Notes: generated from the letters alone by a model not told the origin. 64,000 nt of DNA from Methylobacterium sp. W2 (GCF_020662345.1 NZ_VMOA01000007.1:82747-146746); one strand, 5' to 3'; positions 19,974-29,019 are shown, numbered from the stretch's first letter. Program-made: numbers and translations.

Positions 19974-20870
19974 CTATTGCGGATCGGGTTCCGCGCTCGC
20001 CATCACGTGGCCCGCGATGCCTCCGGCGGTGGTCAGCCAGATGCCGTCGCGCCGGGAGGCGATATGAGCGAGCGCCTCCCGAAGCGGCCGCAGACGGTGC
20101 GGCTGGCCGACGATGTAGGGGTGCAGGGCGATCCCCATGACGAGGGGCGCCTGCCGCGACTGCACCAGCATCTCGTCGAACGCATCGACGATCATGGCGG
20201 CGAAATCCCGCGCGGAGTCCTTCCTCGCGACGATGGCGGGGATGTCGTTGAGTTCCTGTGGATACGGCACGGAGAGGATGCGACCGCCGTCGCGGGTGGA
20301 GAACCAGACCGGCTGGTCGTCATGCGCCCAGTCGAGGAGATAACGGTAGCCCGCCTCCGCCAGGAGGTCTGGCGTGACGCGGGATTGCGAGATCCAGGGG
20401 CCGAGCCATCCGGCGGGGGGCCTGCCTTCCTCCCGCGTCAGGGTGGCGGTGGCCTCGGCGATGAGTACCCGCTCGGCCTCCTCGTCGAGACCGCCCTGGC
20501 GCTCGGCATTGGTGCGGCCATGCCCGACGATCTCGTCGCCCCGTGCCCGGAAGGCCTCGATCAGGCCGGGACAATCCTCGTAGAGTCGGCTGTTCACCAG
20601 CACGCTGGCGGGAAGGCGAAGCTCGTCGAAGAGGGCCTTCATCCGCCAGGCGCCGACGCGATTGCCCCAATCGCGCCAGGCGTAGTTCAGCACGTCCGGC
20701 TGGGGACCGCCGGGAGCGAGCTCCGCACCGAGGCCCGAGCCGAAATCGAAGGTCTCGAGGTTGAGCGCCACGTAGACGGCCAGGCGCTTGCCCCCCGGCC
20801 AATCGTAGACCGGGCGGTCCGGCAGGGCGCTGTAGGCATAGCGGCCATGGTATTTCGCTGCGTCCGTCAA
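19974..20870 (-). CDS. Polysaccharide deacetylase-family hydrolase, PuuE-like
   Basis: The 298-residue product has the NodB-like fold signature of the PuuE/allantoinase group: VALNLETFDFG near residue 35, a DVLNYAWRDWGNRVG segment, VNSRLYED, EIVGHGRTN near 115, GWLGPWISQSRVTPDLL, and LVMGIALHPYIVGQPHR near 260. These enzymes hydrolyse amide bonds, either N-acetyl groups or cyclic ureides such as allantoin. It starts 39 nt after the fused ABC transporter gene in the same direction, so its substrate is probably what the transporter imports. The true substrate is not fixed by sequence. Confidence 0.85.
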   Translation of the reverse strand: MTDAAKYHGRYAYSALPDRPVYDWPGGKRLAVYVALNLETFDFGSGLGAELAPGGPQPDVLNYAWRDWGNRVGAWRMKALFDELRLPASVLVNSRLYEDCPGLIEAFRARGDEIVGHGRTNAERQGGLDEEAERVLIAEATATLTREEGRPPAGWLGPWISQSRVTPDLLAEAGYRYLLDWAHDDQPVWFSTRDGGRILSVPYPQELNDIPAIVARKDSARDFAAMIVDAFDEMLVQSRQAPLVMGIALHPYIVGQPHRLRPLREALAHIASRRDGIWLTTAGGIAGHVMASAEPDPQ

Positions 20871-20909
20871 AGCGTCGCGCTCCCTTGTCGATCTTGTAGG
20901 CTCAGGCTG

Positions 20910-23375
20910 TCACGCAGCACCGAGATAGGCGGCGGCGAGAGCTTCATCGGCGGAGAGTTCCGCCGCCGATCCTGTGGCGACGACGCGGCCCTGCTCCAGG
21001 ACGTAGCCGCGATCCGCCACGGTCAAGGCCAATGCGGCCATCTGGTCGACGATGAGGATGGTGACGCCCTGATCGCGCAACTCCGCCACCACGGCGTAGA
21101 GGGCGTTGATCATGGACGGCGCGAGCCCGAGGGAGGGTTCGTCGAGGAGGAGAATGCGCGGATGCGCCATCATCCCGCGCGCGATGGCGAGCATCTGCTG
21201 CTCGCCGCCGGACAGCAGGCCGGCGCGGCTCGTCGCCCGGTCGCGCAGGCGGGGGAACCGGTCGAGCAGGGCCTCCAGCTCGCTCGTGTCGATGGGGGTC
21301 CCGCGTCCATGCGCGCCGAGGCGCAGGTTCTCCACCACCGACAGTTCCGGGAAGACCTGCCGGCCCTCGGGCACTAGGGCGAGGCCGAAGCGGGCGATGG
21401 CGTGGGCCGGCAGGCTGGCGATGGAGCGGTCCTCCAGGATCACGGATCCTTCCACGGGACGCAGCAGGCCGCTGAGCGCCCGCATGGCGGTGGATTTGCC
21501 GGCCCCGTTCGCCCCGAGGAGCGCCACGGTCTCACCGGGTCGGACATCGAGGGAGAGACGATCGAGGACCGGGGCGGCACCGTAGCCGGCAGTGAGGTCG
21601 AGGGCCGAGAGAACCGCGTCGGCGGGCCCCTTCCACGGCGATGGACGCGGTCGAGCCGGGGTGTCGGCGCCACCGAGATAGGCCCGCAGAACGGCGGGAT
21701 CGGCCCGTACCGTGGCGGCGTCCCCCGACGCGATGGGCCGTCCGGCATCCATGACGAGGATATGGTCCGAGATGCCCATGACGAGGGGCATGTCGTGTTC
21801 GACGAGGACCACCACGATTCCGCATTCCGCGATGCGACGGAGCAACCCGCCCAGGCGGTCGGTATCGGCGCGGGTGAGACCCGCCGCCGGCTCGTCGAGG
21901 AGAAGGACGCGCGGTTGGCCCGCGAGAGCCCGCGCGATCTCCACGAGGCGGCGGTCCACATGCGGCAGTTCGGCGGCGGGCCGGTGGAGCGCTCCGGTGT
22001 AACCGACGAAGGCGAGGAGGGCGGTGGCCGCGGCGACGTCGCTTCCTGCGCCCGCCCTGAACAGGCGTCCGGGGGCGATGGCGAGGGCCACATTGTCGAT
22101 GACCGAGAGGGAGCCGAACAGCCGCGTGGTCTGGTAGGTCCGCGCGATGCCGGCGCGGGCGATGCGATATGCGGGCAAACCGGCGAGATCCTGACCCGCC
22201 AGTCGGATCGCCCCGGCACCGGGCCGGTAGAAGCCCGAGACCATGTTGAGCACGGTGGTCTTGCCGGCTCCGTTCGGGCCGATGATGCTGGTGACGGCTC
22301 CGGGGGCGGCCGTCACGGAGACGTCCTGCGCCGCCTTGATCCCGCCGAAGCTGATGCCAATCCCCTCCACCACGAGCGCCTCGGGCTGCGGCTGGGCGAG
22401 ATAGGACACGACGTCTCCGCCGGTCCCGGACGCGGTCCCGGAGAGGCGACGCGGCAGCAGCCGGGCGAGGCTGCCGACGATGCCCGCCGGCACCAGCCAC
22501 AGCACGACCAGCGTCGCGAGGCCAAAGAACAGCAGGCGGTATTCGGCGAGGCCCGACAGGGTCTCCGGCAGGAGGACGGTGACGAGGGCACCGAAGAGCG
22601 GCCCCAGCACCGTGCCGGCGCCGCCCACCACCACCGAGAGTACGAACAGGATCGACTGGGTGAACGGGAACGAACTCGGCGCGATGAACAGCATCAACGG
22701 CGGCAGCACCGCCCCGGCGAGGCCGGTCAGTGCCGCCGAGATCATGAAAGCCAGGGTCTTCACCCGCACCGGATCGAAGCCGAGGGACGCGGCGGCCACA
22801 TCGGCGTCCCGCACCGCCCGCATGGCGAGGCCGAGGCGGCTGCGCGCGAGGCGGTGGAAACCATAGAGAGCGAGGCCGGCGCCGAGCACCGCGAGGATCG
22901 CGAGTTCGCGCTCCAGGAACGGGAATTCGAACAGCGTCGGACCGGTGGCGATGACGAGGCCGTTCTGGCCTCCTGTCAGCGCGCCGCCCTCGATCAGCCC
23001 ATGCTCGACGATGAAGCCGAAGGCGATCGTCACCATGGCGAGATAGGGGCCCTTGACCCGCATGGCGGGGATGGCGAGCACGCCGCCGAGCACCCCGGAG
23101 AGCAGGCCGGCGGCGGGGAGCGCCAGCCAGAAGCTGACTCCCGACAGGGTGAGGATGGCGCTCGCATAGGCGCCGATCGCGTAGAAACCGGCATGGCCGA
23201 AGGAGATCAGGCCGGTGAGGCCGAGGAGGACGTTCAGCCCCGTTCCGGCGAGCGTCGTCAGTGCCACGAGGGCGATGATGAAATGGCTGTAGCCATCGGT
23301 GGCGGCCACGAGGCCGATCCCCGCGATGGTCAGGGCGAGAATGACGAGGGGCAGGGCGGAGCGTCCGGCGCGCAT
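20910..23375 (-). CDS. Branched-chain-type ABC transporter: LivM-LivG-LivF fusion
   Basis: A single 821-residue frame holds three subunits that are normally separate. Residues 1-300 are a LivM-type permease with about eight helices (GLISFGHAGFYAIGAYA). Residues 335-570 are a LivG-type ATPase with Walker A GPNGAGKTT and LLLDEPAAG. Residues 590-821 are a LivF-type ATPase with GANGAGKST, LSGGEQQML and LLLDEPSLGLAP. The first ATPase lacks a canonical signature: where LSxGQ/LSYG is expected it has LPHVDRRLVEIARAL. It pairs with the upstream LivH and binding protein. Import of an amide, ureide or amino acid is inferred from the linked hydrolases. Confidence 0.93.
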   Translation of the reverse strand: MRAGRSALPLVILALTIAGIGLVAATDGYSHFIIALVALTTLAGTGLNVLLGLTGLISFGHAGFYAIGAYASAILTLSGVSFWLALPAAGLLSGVLGGVLAIPAMRVKGPYLAMVTIAFGFIVEHGLIEGGALTGGQNGLVIATGPTLFEFPFLERELAILAVLGAGLALYGFHRLARSRLGLAMRAVRDADVAAASLGFDPVRVKTLAFMISAALTGLAGAVLPPLMLFIAPSSFPFTQSILFVLSVVVGGAGTVLGPLFGALVTVLLPETLSGLAEYRLLFFGLATLVVLWLVPAGIVGSLARLLPRRLSGTASGTGGDVVSYLAQPQPEALVVEGIGISFGGIKAAQDVSVTAAPGAVTSIIGPNGAGKTTVLNMVSGFYRPGAGAIRLAGQDLAGLPAYRIARAGIARTYQTTRLFGSLSVIDNVALAIAPGRLFRAGAGSDVAAATALLAFVGYTGALHRPAAELPHVDRRLVEIARALAGQPRVLLLDEPAAGLTRADTDRLGGLLRRIAECGIVVVLVEHDMPLVMGISDHILVMDAGRPIASGDAATVRADPAVLRAYLGGADTPARPRPSPWKGPADAVLSALDLTAGYGAAPVLDRLSLDVRPGETVALLGANGAGKSTAMRALSGLLRPVEGSVILEDRSIASLPAHAIARFGLALVPEGRQVFPELSVVENLRLGAHGRGTPIDTSELEALLDRFPRLRDRATSRAGLLSGGEQQMLAIARGMMAHPRILLLDEPSLGLAPSMINALYAVVAELRDQGVTILIVDQMAALALTVADRGYVLEQGRVVATGSAAELSADEALAAAYLGAA

Positions 23376-23379
23376 CGGC

Positions 23380-24249
23380 TCAGACCTTGTTCACGGCGGC
23401 CCGGCCGAGGAGGCCGTCGGGACGCAAAGCCAGCGCGAGGATGATTACCGAGAACACGACGATCTGAGTGTAGCCAGAGCCGAGATAGCCTGTGACCAGG
23501 GCTTCCACGACGCCGTAGAGCAGCCCGGCCAGGACCACGCCGGTGGCGGAGCCAATGCCACCGAGAATGGCGACGGCGAAGGCCTTGATGCCGAACAGGG
23601 TGCCCATCTCGGCCGAGACCGAGAACAGGGGGGCGATGAGGAGGCCCGCCGCCCCCGCGAGCAGGGCGGAGAGCGCGAAGGCGCAAGCCACCGTGCGTCG
23701 CACGTCGATGCCCATCAGTCGCGCGGCGTCGGCATTCTGCGCCACCGCCAGGAGAACGCGGCCGAGATCGGTCCGGCGGAACACCGTCCGGATGGCGAGG
23801 GCGACGGCGAGGCCGACCACCGGGATCACGATCTGCAGCGGGTAGATTCCGGTGCCGAACAGGTCGATCGGGTCACGCGCCAGGGGCGAGGGCAGGCTGC
23901 GCGGCTCCTTGCCGAAGGTGAACAGGATGACGTTGTCGAGCACGACGCCGCCCGCCACCGTGGCCAGCAACCAGGCATCGGAGCCCCGCTCGACGAAGGG
24001 GCGCACCAGGATGCGTTCGACCACGATGCCGAGGAGGGCGCAGCCGGCCAGGGCCGCCGCCACCGCCAGGGGCATCGGCCAGCCGAACGTGATGCCGAGC
24101 ATGTAGCCGAGCACCGCCCCGAGGGTGACGGCGCTCCCTTGCGCGAAGTTCACGGTACCGGAGACGGCATAGGTCACGTGGAAGCCGAGGGCGATGAGCC
24201 CGTACATGCTCCCAAGACCGAGGCCGCTCACGAGGGAGCCGGTCAGCAT
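23380..24249 (-). CDS. Branched-chain-type ABC transporter permease, LivH-like
   Basis: This 289-residue protein has eight or so membrane helices and the LivH marks GLGSMYGLIALGFHVTYAVSG near residue 12, VNFAQGSAVTLGA near 35 and FSVSAEMGTLFGIKAFAVAI near 210. It would form the translocation pore together with the LivM part of the downstream fusion, whose start is only 4 nt away. A palindromic repeat separates it from the binding-protein gene. Confidence 0.93.
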   Translation of the reverse strand: MLTGSLVSGLGLGSMYGLIALGFHVTYAVSGTVNFAQGSAVTLGAVLGYMLGITFGWPMPLAVAAALAGCALLGIVVERILVRPFVERGSDAWLLATVAGGVVLDNVILFTFGKEPRSLPSPLARDPIDLFGTGIYPLQIVIPVVGLAVALAIRTVFRRTDLGRVLLAVAQNADAARLMGIDVRRTVACAFALSALLAGAAGLLIAPLFSVSAEMGTLFGIKAFAVAILGGIGSATGVVLAGLLYGVVEALVTGYLGSGYTQIVVFSVIILALALRPDGLLGRAAVNKV

Positions 24250-24283
24250 GGAATTCTCACTTTCACCGTATCATGGCGTCCGT

Positions 24284-24417
24284 CCCACCCGGCCACCTCA
24301 TCCTGAGGCGCCGCAGCGAAGCGGAGGCCTCGAAGGAGCCCTCCAGTTCGCAGAGTGAGTTTTGGAGACCTCCTTCGAGGCCGCTTCGCGGCGCCTCAGG
24401 ATGAGGTGGCGGGTGGG
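24284..24417. repeat. Large palindromic repeat (two ~50-nt arms) between livK-like and livH-like genes
   Basis: The left arm (from CCCACCCGGCCACCTCATCC) and the right arm (ending GATGAGGTGGCGGGTGGG) are near-perfect inverted copies of about 50 nt with small indels, sharing CCTCATCCTGAGGCGCCGC and CCTCGAAGGAG. A related single arm occurs at 39509-39556. It lies inside the ABC operon, where a stable RNA hairpin could reduce read-through or shield the upstream mRNA. I infer that it is a dispersed repeat family. Confidence 0.8.
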
Positions 24418-24438
24418 ATGAGCGGCGATGCCGTTCCC

Positions 24439-25626
24439 TCAGTTGGACACGGCGACGATCTCGCCGTCCTTGAACCGCGTGAACACGTAATCCTGCGGCC
24501 CGAGCGCGTCGTGGCGGTCCGGGGCGAAGGGCTTGTCGTAGGTTTTGATCAGGCCGGGATAGGTGGCGATCTTGTAGAAGCCGTCGCGCACGTCCGAACC
24601 CTTTGTGGACTTGGCCTCACCGATCGCGAGAGCCAGCAGATGCGTCGCGTCGTAGGCGTTGGCGATGCCCACCGCCGGAGTCACGTCGGCCATGGACTTG
24701 ATCGCCGGATACTTCGCCTTCAGGGCATCGAGCACCGCGACGGCCTTGGGCGAAGCGTTGCCGGCGAAGGTGAAGGTCTGGATGAAATGGACCTTGGCCG
24801 CGCTCGGGCCGGCGAGTTCGTCGAAACGACCGCCTGCCGGTCCCCAATGCGACACGACGGGAATGGTCCAGCCCATCCGGTCGAGGGATTTGACCACCTG
24901 GGCCGAGGGACCGACATTACCGACCATGAACAGGGCGTCGGCGCCGGCCTCCTTCAGCCGGGTCAGCTGGGGCACCATGTCGACATCGGACGCCTCGAAC
25001 TTCTCGATGCCGGCGGCGGGCAGGCCCGCGGCTTTCAGCGCCGCCGTGAGACCCTGCTGGTTCGACTCGCCCCAGGCGTTGTTGACGAGGATCATGCCCG
25101 GCTTCTTGGCCTGGTAGGTCTTGACGGCGTAGGCGACGAGGGCCTCGTCCACGAGGGCGTCCACCGCCGAGACCCGGAACGCGTAATTGTCGGCGGCACC
25201 ATTGCGCGTGATGCCGGTGCCCGCCGCCCAGGGGCCGAGGAAGGGCACCTTCATCTGGTTGGCGATGGGCACGATCGCCATGGAAACCGGCGTGTCGAGG
25301 CCACCGACCAGGGCGGCGACGCCAACACGTTGGATCAACTCCCGGGCGGCGAGCACGCCCTTCGACGGGTTGGCCTCGTCGTCGCGGGCGACGAGTTCCA
25401 GGGGCCGTCCGAGGACGCCGCCGGCCGCGTTGATCTCGTCGATGGCGAGCCCGATGCCGCGGGAGATCGCCTCGCCCGATTTCGCCGATTGACCGGACAG
25501 GGCGGTGACGAGGCCGATCTTGATCGACTCGGCCGCCTCAACCGGCGCGATCAGCGCAAGCCCGATCAGGGCGGTCGCCCCGAGCGCGAGGCGGCGGGTC
25601 ATCGGCAATGGGCTGTGTTTGCGCAT
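24439..25626 (-). CDS. ABC transporter substrate-binding protein, LivK-like
   Basis: The ATG at 25626 has GGAGG about 8 nt upstream, giving 395 residues. It has a twin-arginine-like or Sec signal peptide (TRRLALGATALIGLALIA), then a type I periplasmic binding fold: IKIGLVTALSGQSAKSG, IDEINAAGGVLGRPLELV, VAALVGGLDTPVSMAI and FLGPWAAGTG. It delivers the ligand to LivH and the LivMGF fusion. Family members bind amino acids, urea or amides; the ligand is not clear from sequence. It is divergent from the NTF2-like gene. Confidence 0.93.
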   Translation of the reverse strand: MRKHSPLPMTRRLALGATALIGLALIAPVEAAESIKIGLVTALSGQSAKSGEAISRGIGLAIDEINAAGGVLGRPLELVARDDEANPSKGVLAARELIQRVGVAALVGGLDTPVSMAIVPIANQMKVPFLGPWAAGTGITRNGAADNYAFRVSAVDALVDEALVAYAVKTYQAKKPGMILVNNAWGESNQQGLTAALKAAGLPAAGIEKFEASDVDMVPQLTRLKEAGADALFMVGNVGPSAQVVKSLDRMGWTIPVVSHWGPAGGRFDELAGPSAAKVHFIQTFTFAGNASPKAVAVLDALKAKYPAIKSMADVTPAVGIANAYDATHLLALAIGEAKSTKGSDVRDGFYKIATYPGLIKTYDKPFAPDRHDALGPQDYVFTRFKDGEIVAVSN

Positions 25627-25746
25627 GGATCGGACCTCCGGGACAATTGCATCCCTGACCGCAACCGCCATGCCATTTGTCAGGCCGCTGAAATAACTGG
25701 ACTATTTAGTGGAGCGCGAATTCCCCTGCCTGCTTTCACGCCAAAC

Positions 25747-25767
25747 TGCATACACTTATTGCATGCA
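25747..25767. promoter_or_regulatory. Inverted repeat TGCAT-N11-ATGCA in a divergent promoter region
   Basis: The 21-bp inverted repeat lies in the AT-richer gap between the binding-protein gene (leftward) and the NTF2-like gene (rightward). GntR-family operators are often short inverted repeats with TGCATACA-like halves, and a FadR-type regulator is encoded at 28.3-29.0 kb. The link is inferred. Confidence 0.3.
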
Positions 25768-25814
25768 CTTTGGCGGAGCTTCGGGCAGGCTCACGACCGA
25801 ATGGAGAGAACAGC

Positions 25815-26228
25815 ATGAGTGAAACACTCAAAACCGATACCGGCACCGACGCGGCCATCGTCACCGCCTATCTCGAAGCTTCCATGGTGCCGGATCCGGA
25901 GAGGGCGGCGGGCTATATGGCACCGGGGATCGAGATCGTCTTCACCGGTGCCCGAGTCTTCCGGCATCCGCGCGAGGTGACGGCGTTCAATGCCGGCCGC
26001 TATGCCTGGGTGAAGAAGCGCATGGAGCGTCTGGACGTGGTGCCGGGGGAGGGGTTCACCACGGTCTACAGCCTCGGCACCCTCTACGGCGAATGGCCGG
26101 ATGGAACCCCGTTCGAGGGCAACCGCTATGTCGATCGCTTCACCGTCCGCGACGGGCTGATCGTGACGATGGAGGTCTGGAACGACAGCGCCGAACGCTT
26201 GCTCACGAAGCACGGCGTCTCGGCATAG
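25815..26228 (+). CDS. NTF2-fold / SnoaL-like protein
   Basis: The 137-residue product has the layout of the NTF2 superfamily: an N-terminal helix pair (AIVTAYLEASMVPDPERAAG), a YMAPGIEIVFTGARVF strand, then beta-strands with GTLYGEWPDGTPFEGN, RYVDRFTVRDGLIV and MEVWNDSAE. Members include cyclases, isomerases and binding proteins. GGAGAG lies 6 nt upstream of the ATG at 25815. Its place opposite the ABC importer suggests a role in handling the imported compound, but no reaction can be assigned. Confidence 0.75.
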   Translation: MSETLKTDTGTDAAIVTAYLEASMVPDPERAAGYMAPGIEIVFTGARVFRHPREVTAFNAGRYAWVKKRMERLDVVPGEGFTTVYSLGTLYGEWPDGTPFEGNRYVDRFTVRDGLIVTMEVWNDSAERLLTKHGVSA

Positions 26229-26238
26229 GCGAGCGCGC

Positions 26239-27870
26239 TCAGGCGTCGGCTCCGGCGAGCCGGCGCGTATCGACGAAGGTGCGGCCGTCCGCGAAGCGAT
26301 AGCTGACGCTCTCCGAGAAGCGGCCATTGGCGCGGACGAGGATGGCGGCGGGGCGGGTGAGCTCTTCGGTCCGCGCGAGGGCCTCGGCGACGGTCATCGG
26401 CACGTCGCGCCCCCCGCCGAGCTGACGCCACCATTGCACCGCCTTCTCGCGGCCATAGCCGGCCTGCTCCAGGGCGATCCGCACCCGGTGGCTCGATCCG
26501 TCCTCGGTCTGGAAGTCGACGTCGAGGCTGCCGGACGCCGCATGGCGACCGAGCCGCCATCGGGCGATACCCTGCCAGACCGGAACCGTGCGGGACAGGA
26601 TCGGATGCTCGTCATCGGCCGCGGCCTCGTGGCCAGGCCCCTCCTCGTCGGTCTCGTCCGGCTCGACCCAGCACCCCTCGCAGGTGCTGGCATTGAGGGC
26701 GATGAGCGCGCCGCAGCCGGGGCAGGGCTTGGCCCGTACCTCGCCTTCCCGGCCCTTGATGGCGGCCGCACTGCGCGCGGTGACGATGTCCACCGGCCCA
26801 TGCATCCGCACTAGCCCGGCATAGTCGAGGATCAGCGCATCGGACTTGCCCGGCGCGGTGCGCAGCGCACGGCCCACCTGCTGGACATAGAGCCCCGTAC
26901 TCTGGGTCGGCCGCAACAGGGCGATGAGATCCACGCGCGGCACGTTGAATCCGGTGGAGAGGACGCCGACCGAGGTGAGGCAGCGCAGGCGCCCGGCGGT
27001 GAAGTCGCGCACGATCCGGTCGCGCTGGCGCTTGCCGGTCTCGCCCGTCACCATCTCGCAGCTGAAGCCTTCCGCCCGCACCGCATCGCGCACCGCCTCC
27101 GCATGGGCGACGCCGGCGCAGAAGGCGAGCCAAGCCCGGCGGTCGCGGCCGAAACCAGCCATTTCCTCCACCGCCGCGCGGGTGATCCAGTCCTGGTTCA
27201 CCGCCGCTTCGAGGGCGCTGGGGATGTAGTCGCCGCCGCGCTTGGCGACGCCCGAGACGTCGAGCGCCGTGGCGGTGGCCTTGCAGATCAGGGGGGCGAG
27301 GTAGCCCTGGTGGATCAGGTCGCCGACATTGGCCTCGTAGACGATCCGCTCGAACAGGCGGCCCTCGCCCTCGTCAAGGCGGCCACTGTCGAGCCGGTAC
27401 GGGGTCGCCGTGAGGCCGACGACGCGCAGATCCGGCCGAGCGGCACGCAGGGCCGCGAGGAACCGGCCGTAGCGGGTCTCGGCATCGCGCGGGATCAGAT
27501 GAGCCTCGTCCACCACCACGACGTCGAAGGCGCCGATGGCATCGAGGCGGTTCCAGACCGACTGGATGCCGCAGAACAGGATCTGTGTCGCGGTGTCGCG
27601 CCGGTTGAGACCGGCGGAGTAGATGCCGGCCGGCGCGTCCGGCCAGTAGGCCACGAGTTCACGATGGTTCTGGGCGATGAGCTCGCGGGTATGGGTGACG
27701 ATGGCGATCCGCGCCTCGGGACGCACGGCCAGCAGCTCGCGGACCAAGGCCGCGATGACGAAGGCCTTGCCCGCCCCCGTGGGCAGGACGATCAGCCCGT
27801 CGCCGGTCTCGTCGCGCCACGAGGCATAGAGGGCGTCGAGGCTGGCGCGCTGATAGGGTCTGAGGTCCAT
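26239..27870 (-). CDS. RadD-like superfamily 2 helicase with altered Walker A
   Basis: The 543-residue protein aligns along its length with the RadD (YejH) group: MDLRPYQRASLDALYAS, motif I LPTGAGKAFVIA (residues 29-40), DEAH at 121-124, TATPYR at 154-158, STGFNVPRVDLIALLRPTQS, motif VI QQVGRALR, and a C4 zinc element (CPGCG then CEGC). RadD is tied to recombination repair and SSB. The usual Ser/Thr after the P-loop Lys is Ala (GKA); this residue normally helps bind Mg2+, so activity may be changed or lost. The other motifs are intact. The Met at 27870 suits family N-termini better than the one upstream. Confidence 0.85.
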   Translation of the reverse strand: MDLRPYQRASLDALYASWRDETGDGLIVLPTGAGKAFVIAALVRELLAVRPEARIAIVTHTRELIAQNHRELVAYWPDAPAGIYSAGLNRRDTATQILFCGIQSVWNRLDAIGAFDVVVVDEAHLIPRDAETRYGRFLAALRAARPDLRVVGLTATPYRLDSGRLDEGEGRLFERIVYEANVGDLIHQGYLAPLICKATATALDVSGVAKRGGDYIPSALEAAVNQDWITRAAVEEMAGFGRDRRAWLAFCAGVAHAEAVRDAVRAEGFSCEMVTGETGKRQRDRIVRDFTAGRLRCLTSVGVLSTGFNVPRVDLIALLRPTQSTGLYVQQVGRALRTAPGKSDALILDYAGLVRMHGPVDIVTARSAAAIKGREGEVRAKPCPGCGALIALNASTCEGCWVEPDETDEEGPGHEAAADDEHPILSRTVPVWQGIARWRLGRHAASGSLDVDFQTEDGSSHRVRIALEQAGYGREKAVQWWRQLGGGRDVPMTVAEALARTEELTRPAAILVRANGRFSESVSYRFADGRTFVDTRRLAGADA

Positions 27871-27939
27871 CGCCGGCTCTGTAGGGCCGTTTGCGCGGAA
27901 CCGGAACACCGCCCGGCGGGATACGGCCTCTCCGGACGG

Positions 27940-28164
27940 TCAGGCCTCTTCGCCGACCACCTCATCGCGCATCACCCGCGCGATACGCTCGACCATGCCC
28001 TGCGACAGCCGGACGAACTGCCCGGTGCCATGCCCGCGCCCATCGAGCAATTCGGCGAAAACGGGTTTCGCGGGCTCGCAGACCAGGGCCGCCACCGGCC
28101 TCGTATTGCGCCGCTTGGCCCGCAGCCGCTCGGCCAGCGCATCGGGAACGAACGGTTCGCGCAA
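27940..28164 (-). CDS. Hypothetical protein, 74 aa, TTG start
   Basis: The frame begins with a TTG at 28164, preceded by AGAGGAGA about 8 nt upstream, a strong ribosome site. The 74-residue product is basic at the N-terminus (ERLRAKRRNTRPVAALVC) and acidic at the end (MRDEVVGEEA). It is probably cytoplasmic and helical. I recognise no family. It lies 69 nt upstream of the RadD-like helicase in the same direction and may be co-transcribed. Confidence 0.55.
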   Translation of the reverse strand: MREPFVPDALAERLRAKRRNTRPVAALVCEPAKPVFAELLDGRGHGTGQFVRLSQGMVERIARVMRDEVVGEEA

Positions 28165-28290
28165 GGCGGGCTTCTCCTCTCAGGGCCGGCGGTCCGAGGA
28201 GAGGGGCCTAGGCTTTCAGGGTTGCCGAGAGATTAAGGCCGGTGGATTGGCGCATGTCGCAAACCGGCCTGGAGACGCCTTAGCGCCGTT

Positions 28291-29019
28291 TCACCCGGCC
28301 CGGCGCCGCAGAGGGCTCTTCTCGGTGACGTAGGGTGCCAGGACCCGGCTGAGGTCCCGCTCGCGCGGAGGCTCGGCGACGATGTGCGCGCGCACCGCCA
28401 CGGCATCGAGATGGTGATCCATCAGGTGGGTCGCCCGGTCGACGTCGCCGGCCATGAGCGCCGCCACGATCTCGCGGTGCTCGTTGACCGCGCAATCGGA
28501 CGAATGCGGCCGGCTGTAGAGCGAGAGGGTCAACGCGCAGCGATAGCCGAGCTCGGCCACGTAGCGGACGAGGACGGGGCTGCCGGTCATCCGCGCCAGC
28601 AGCAGGTGGAACTCGGTGGCGAGGCGGATCGATGGGGCATCGGGTCCGCCGCGAACCGCGTCCTCCTCGTCGATATGGGCCAGCAGGGTCGCTTCCTGCT
28701 CGGTGGTGAGGCGAGCGGCCAGGCGCTGGACCACGAGGCGTTCAAGGGAAATGCGGACCTCGAACGTGTCGCGCGCCTCTTCCCAGCTCGGGGTCGCCAC
28801 GATGGCGATCCGGTTGCGGCGGAGTTCCACCAGCCCCTCGCCGGCGAGTTGCCCCAGCACCTGCCGCGCGATAGTGCGGCTCACGCCGAAGCGCTCGCCC
28901 AGCGCATCCTCCGGCAGGCGATCGCCGGGCGCCAACGCACGCTCGACAATGGCGCGGCGCAGGGACTGGCACATCATCCCCACGCGATCCTTGGCCGCCT
29001 GCGTCTCAACTCCCGCCAT
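28291..29019 (-). CDS. GntR-family regulator, FadR/FCD subfamily
   Basis: From the ATG at 29019 the product is 242 residues; an ATG at 29031 is possible. It has an N-terminal winged helix (RLPEDALGERFGVSRTIARQVLGQLAGEGLVEL) of the GntR type, then an FCD domain with metal-ligand candidates in TEFHLLLARMTGSP and NEHREIVAAL and the closing MDHHL helix. FCD regulators sense small organic acids or amino-acid derivatives. It is divergent from the amidase gene and close to the ABC module, so these are its likely targets. Confidence 0.88.
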   Translation of the reverse strand: MAGVETQAAKDRVGMMCQSLRRAIVERALAPGDRLPEDALGERFGVSRTIARQVLGQLAGEGLVELRRNRIAIVATPSWEEARDTFEVRISLERLVVQRLAARLTTEQEATLLAHIDEEDAVRGGPDAPSIRLATEFHLLLARMTGSPVLVRYVAELGYRCALTLSLYSRPHSSDCAVNEHREIVAALMAGDVDRATHLMDHHLDAVAVRAHIVAEPPRERDLSRVLAPYVTEKSPLRRRAG

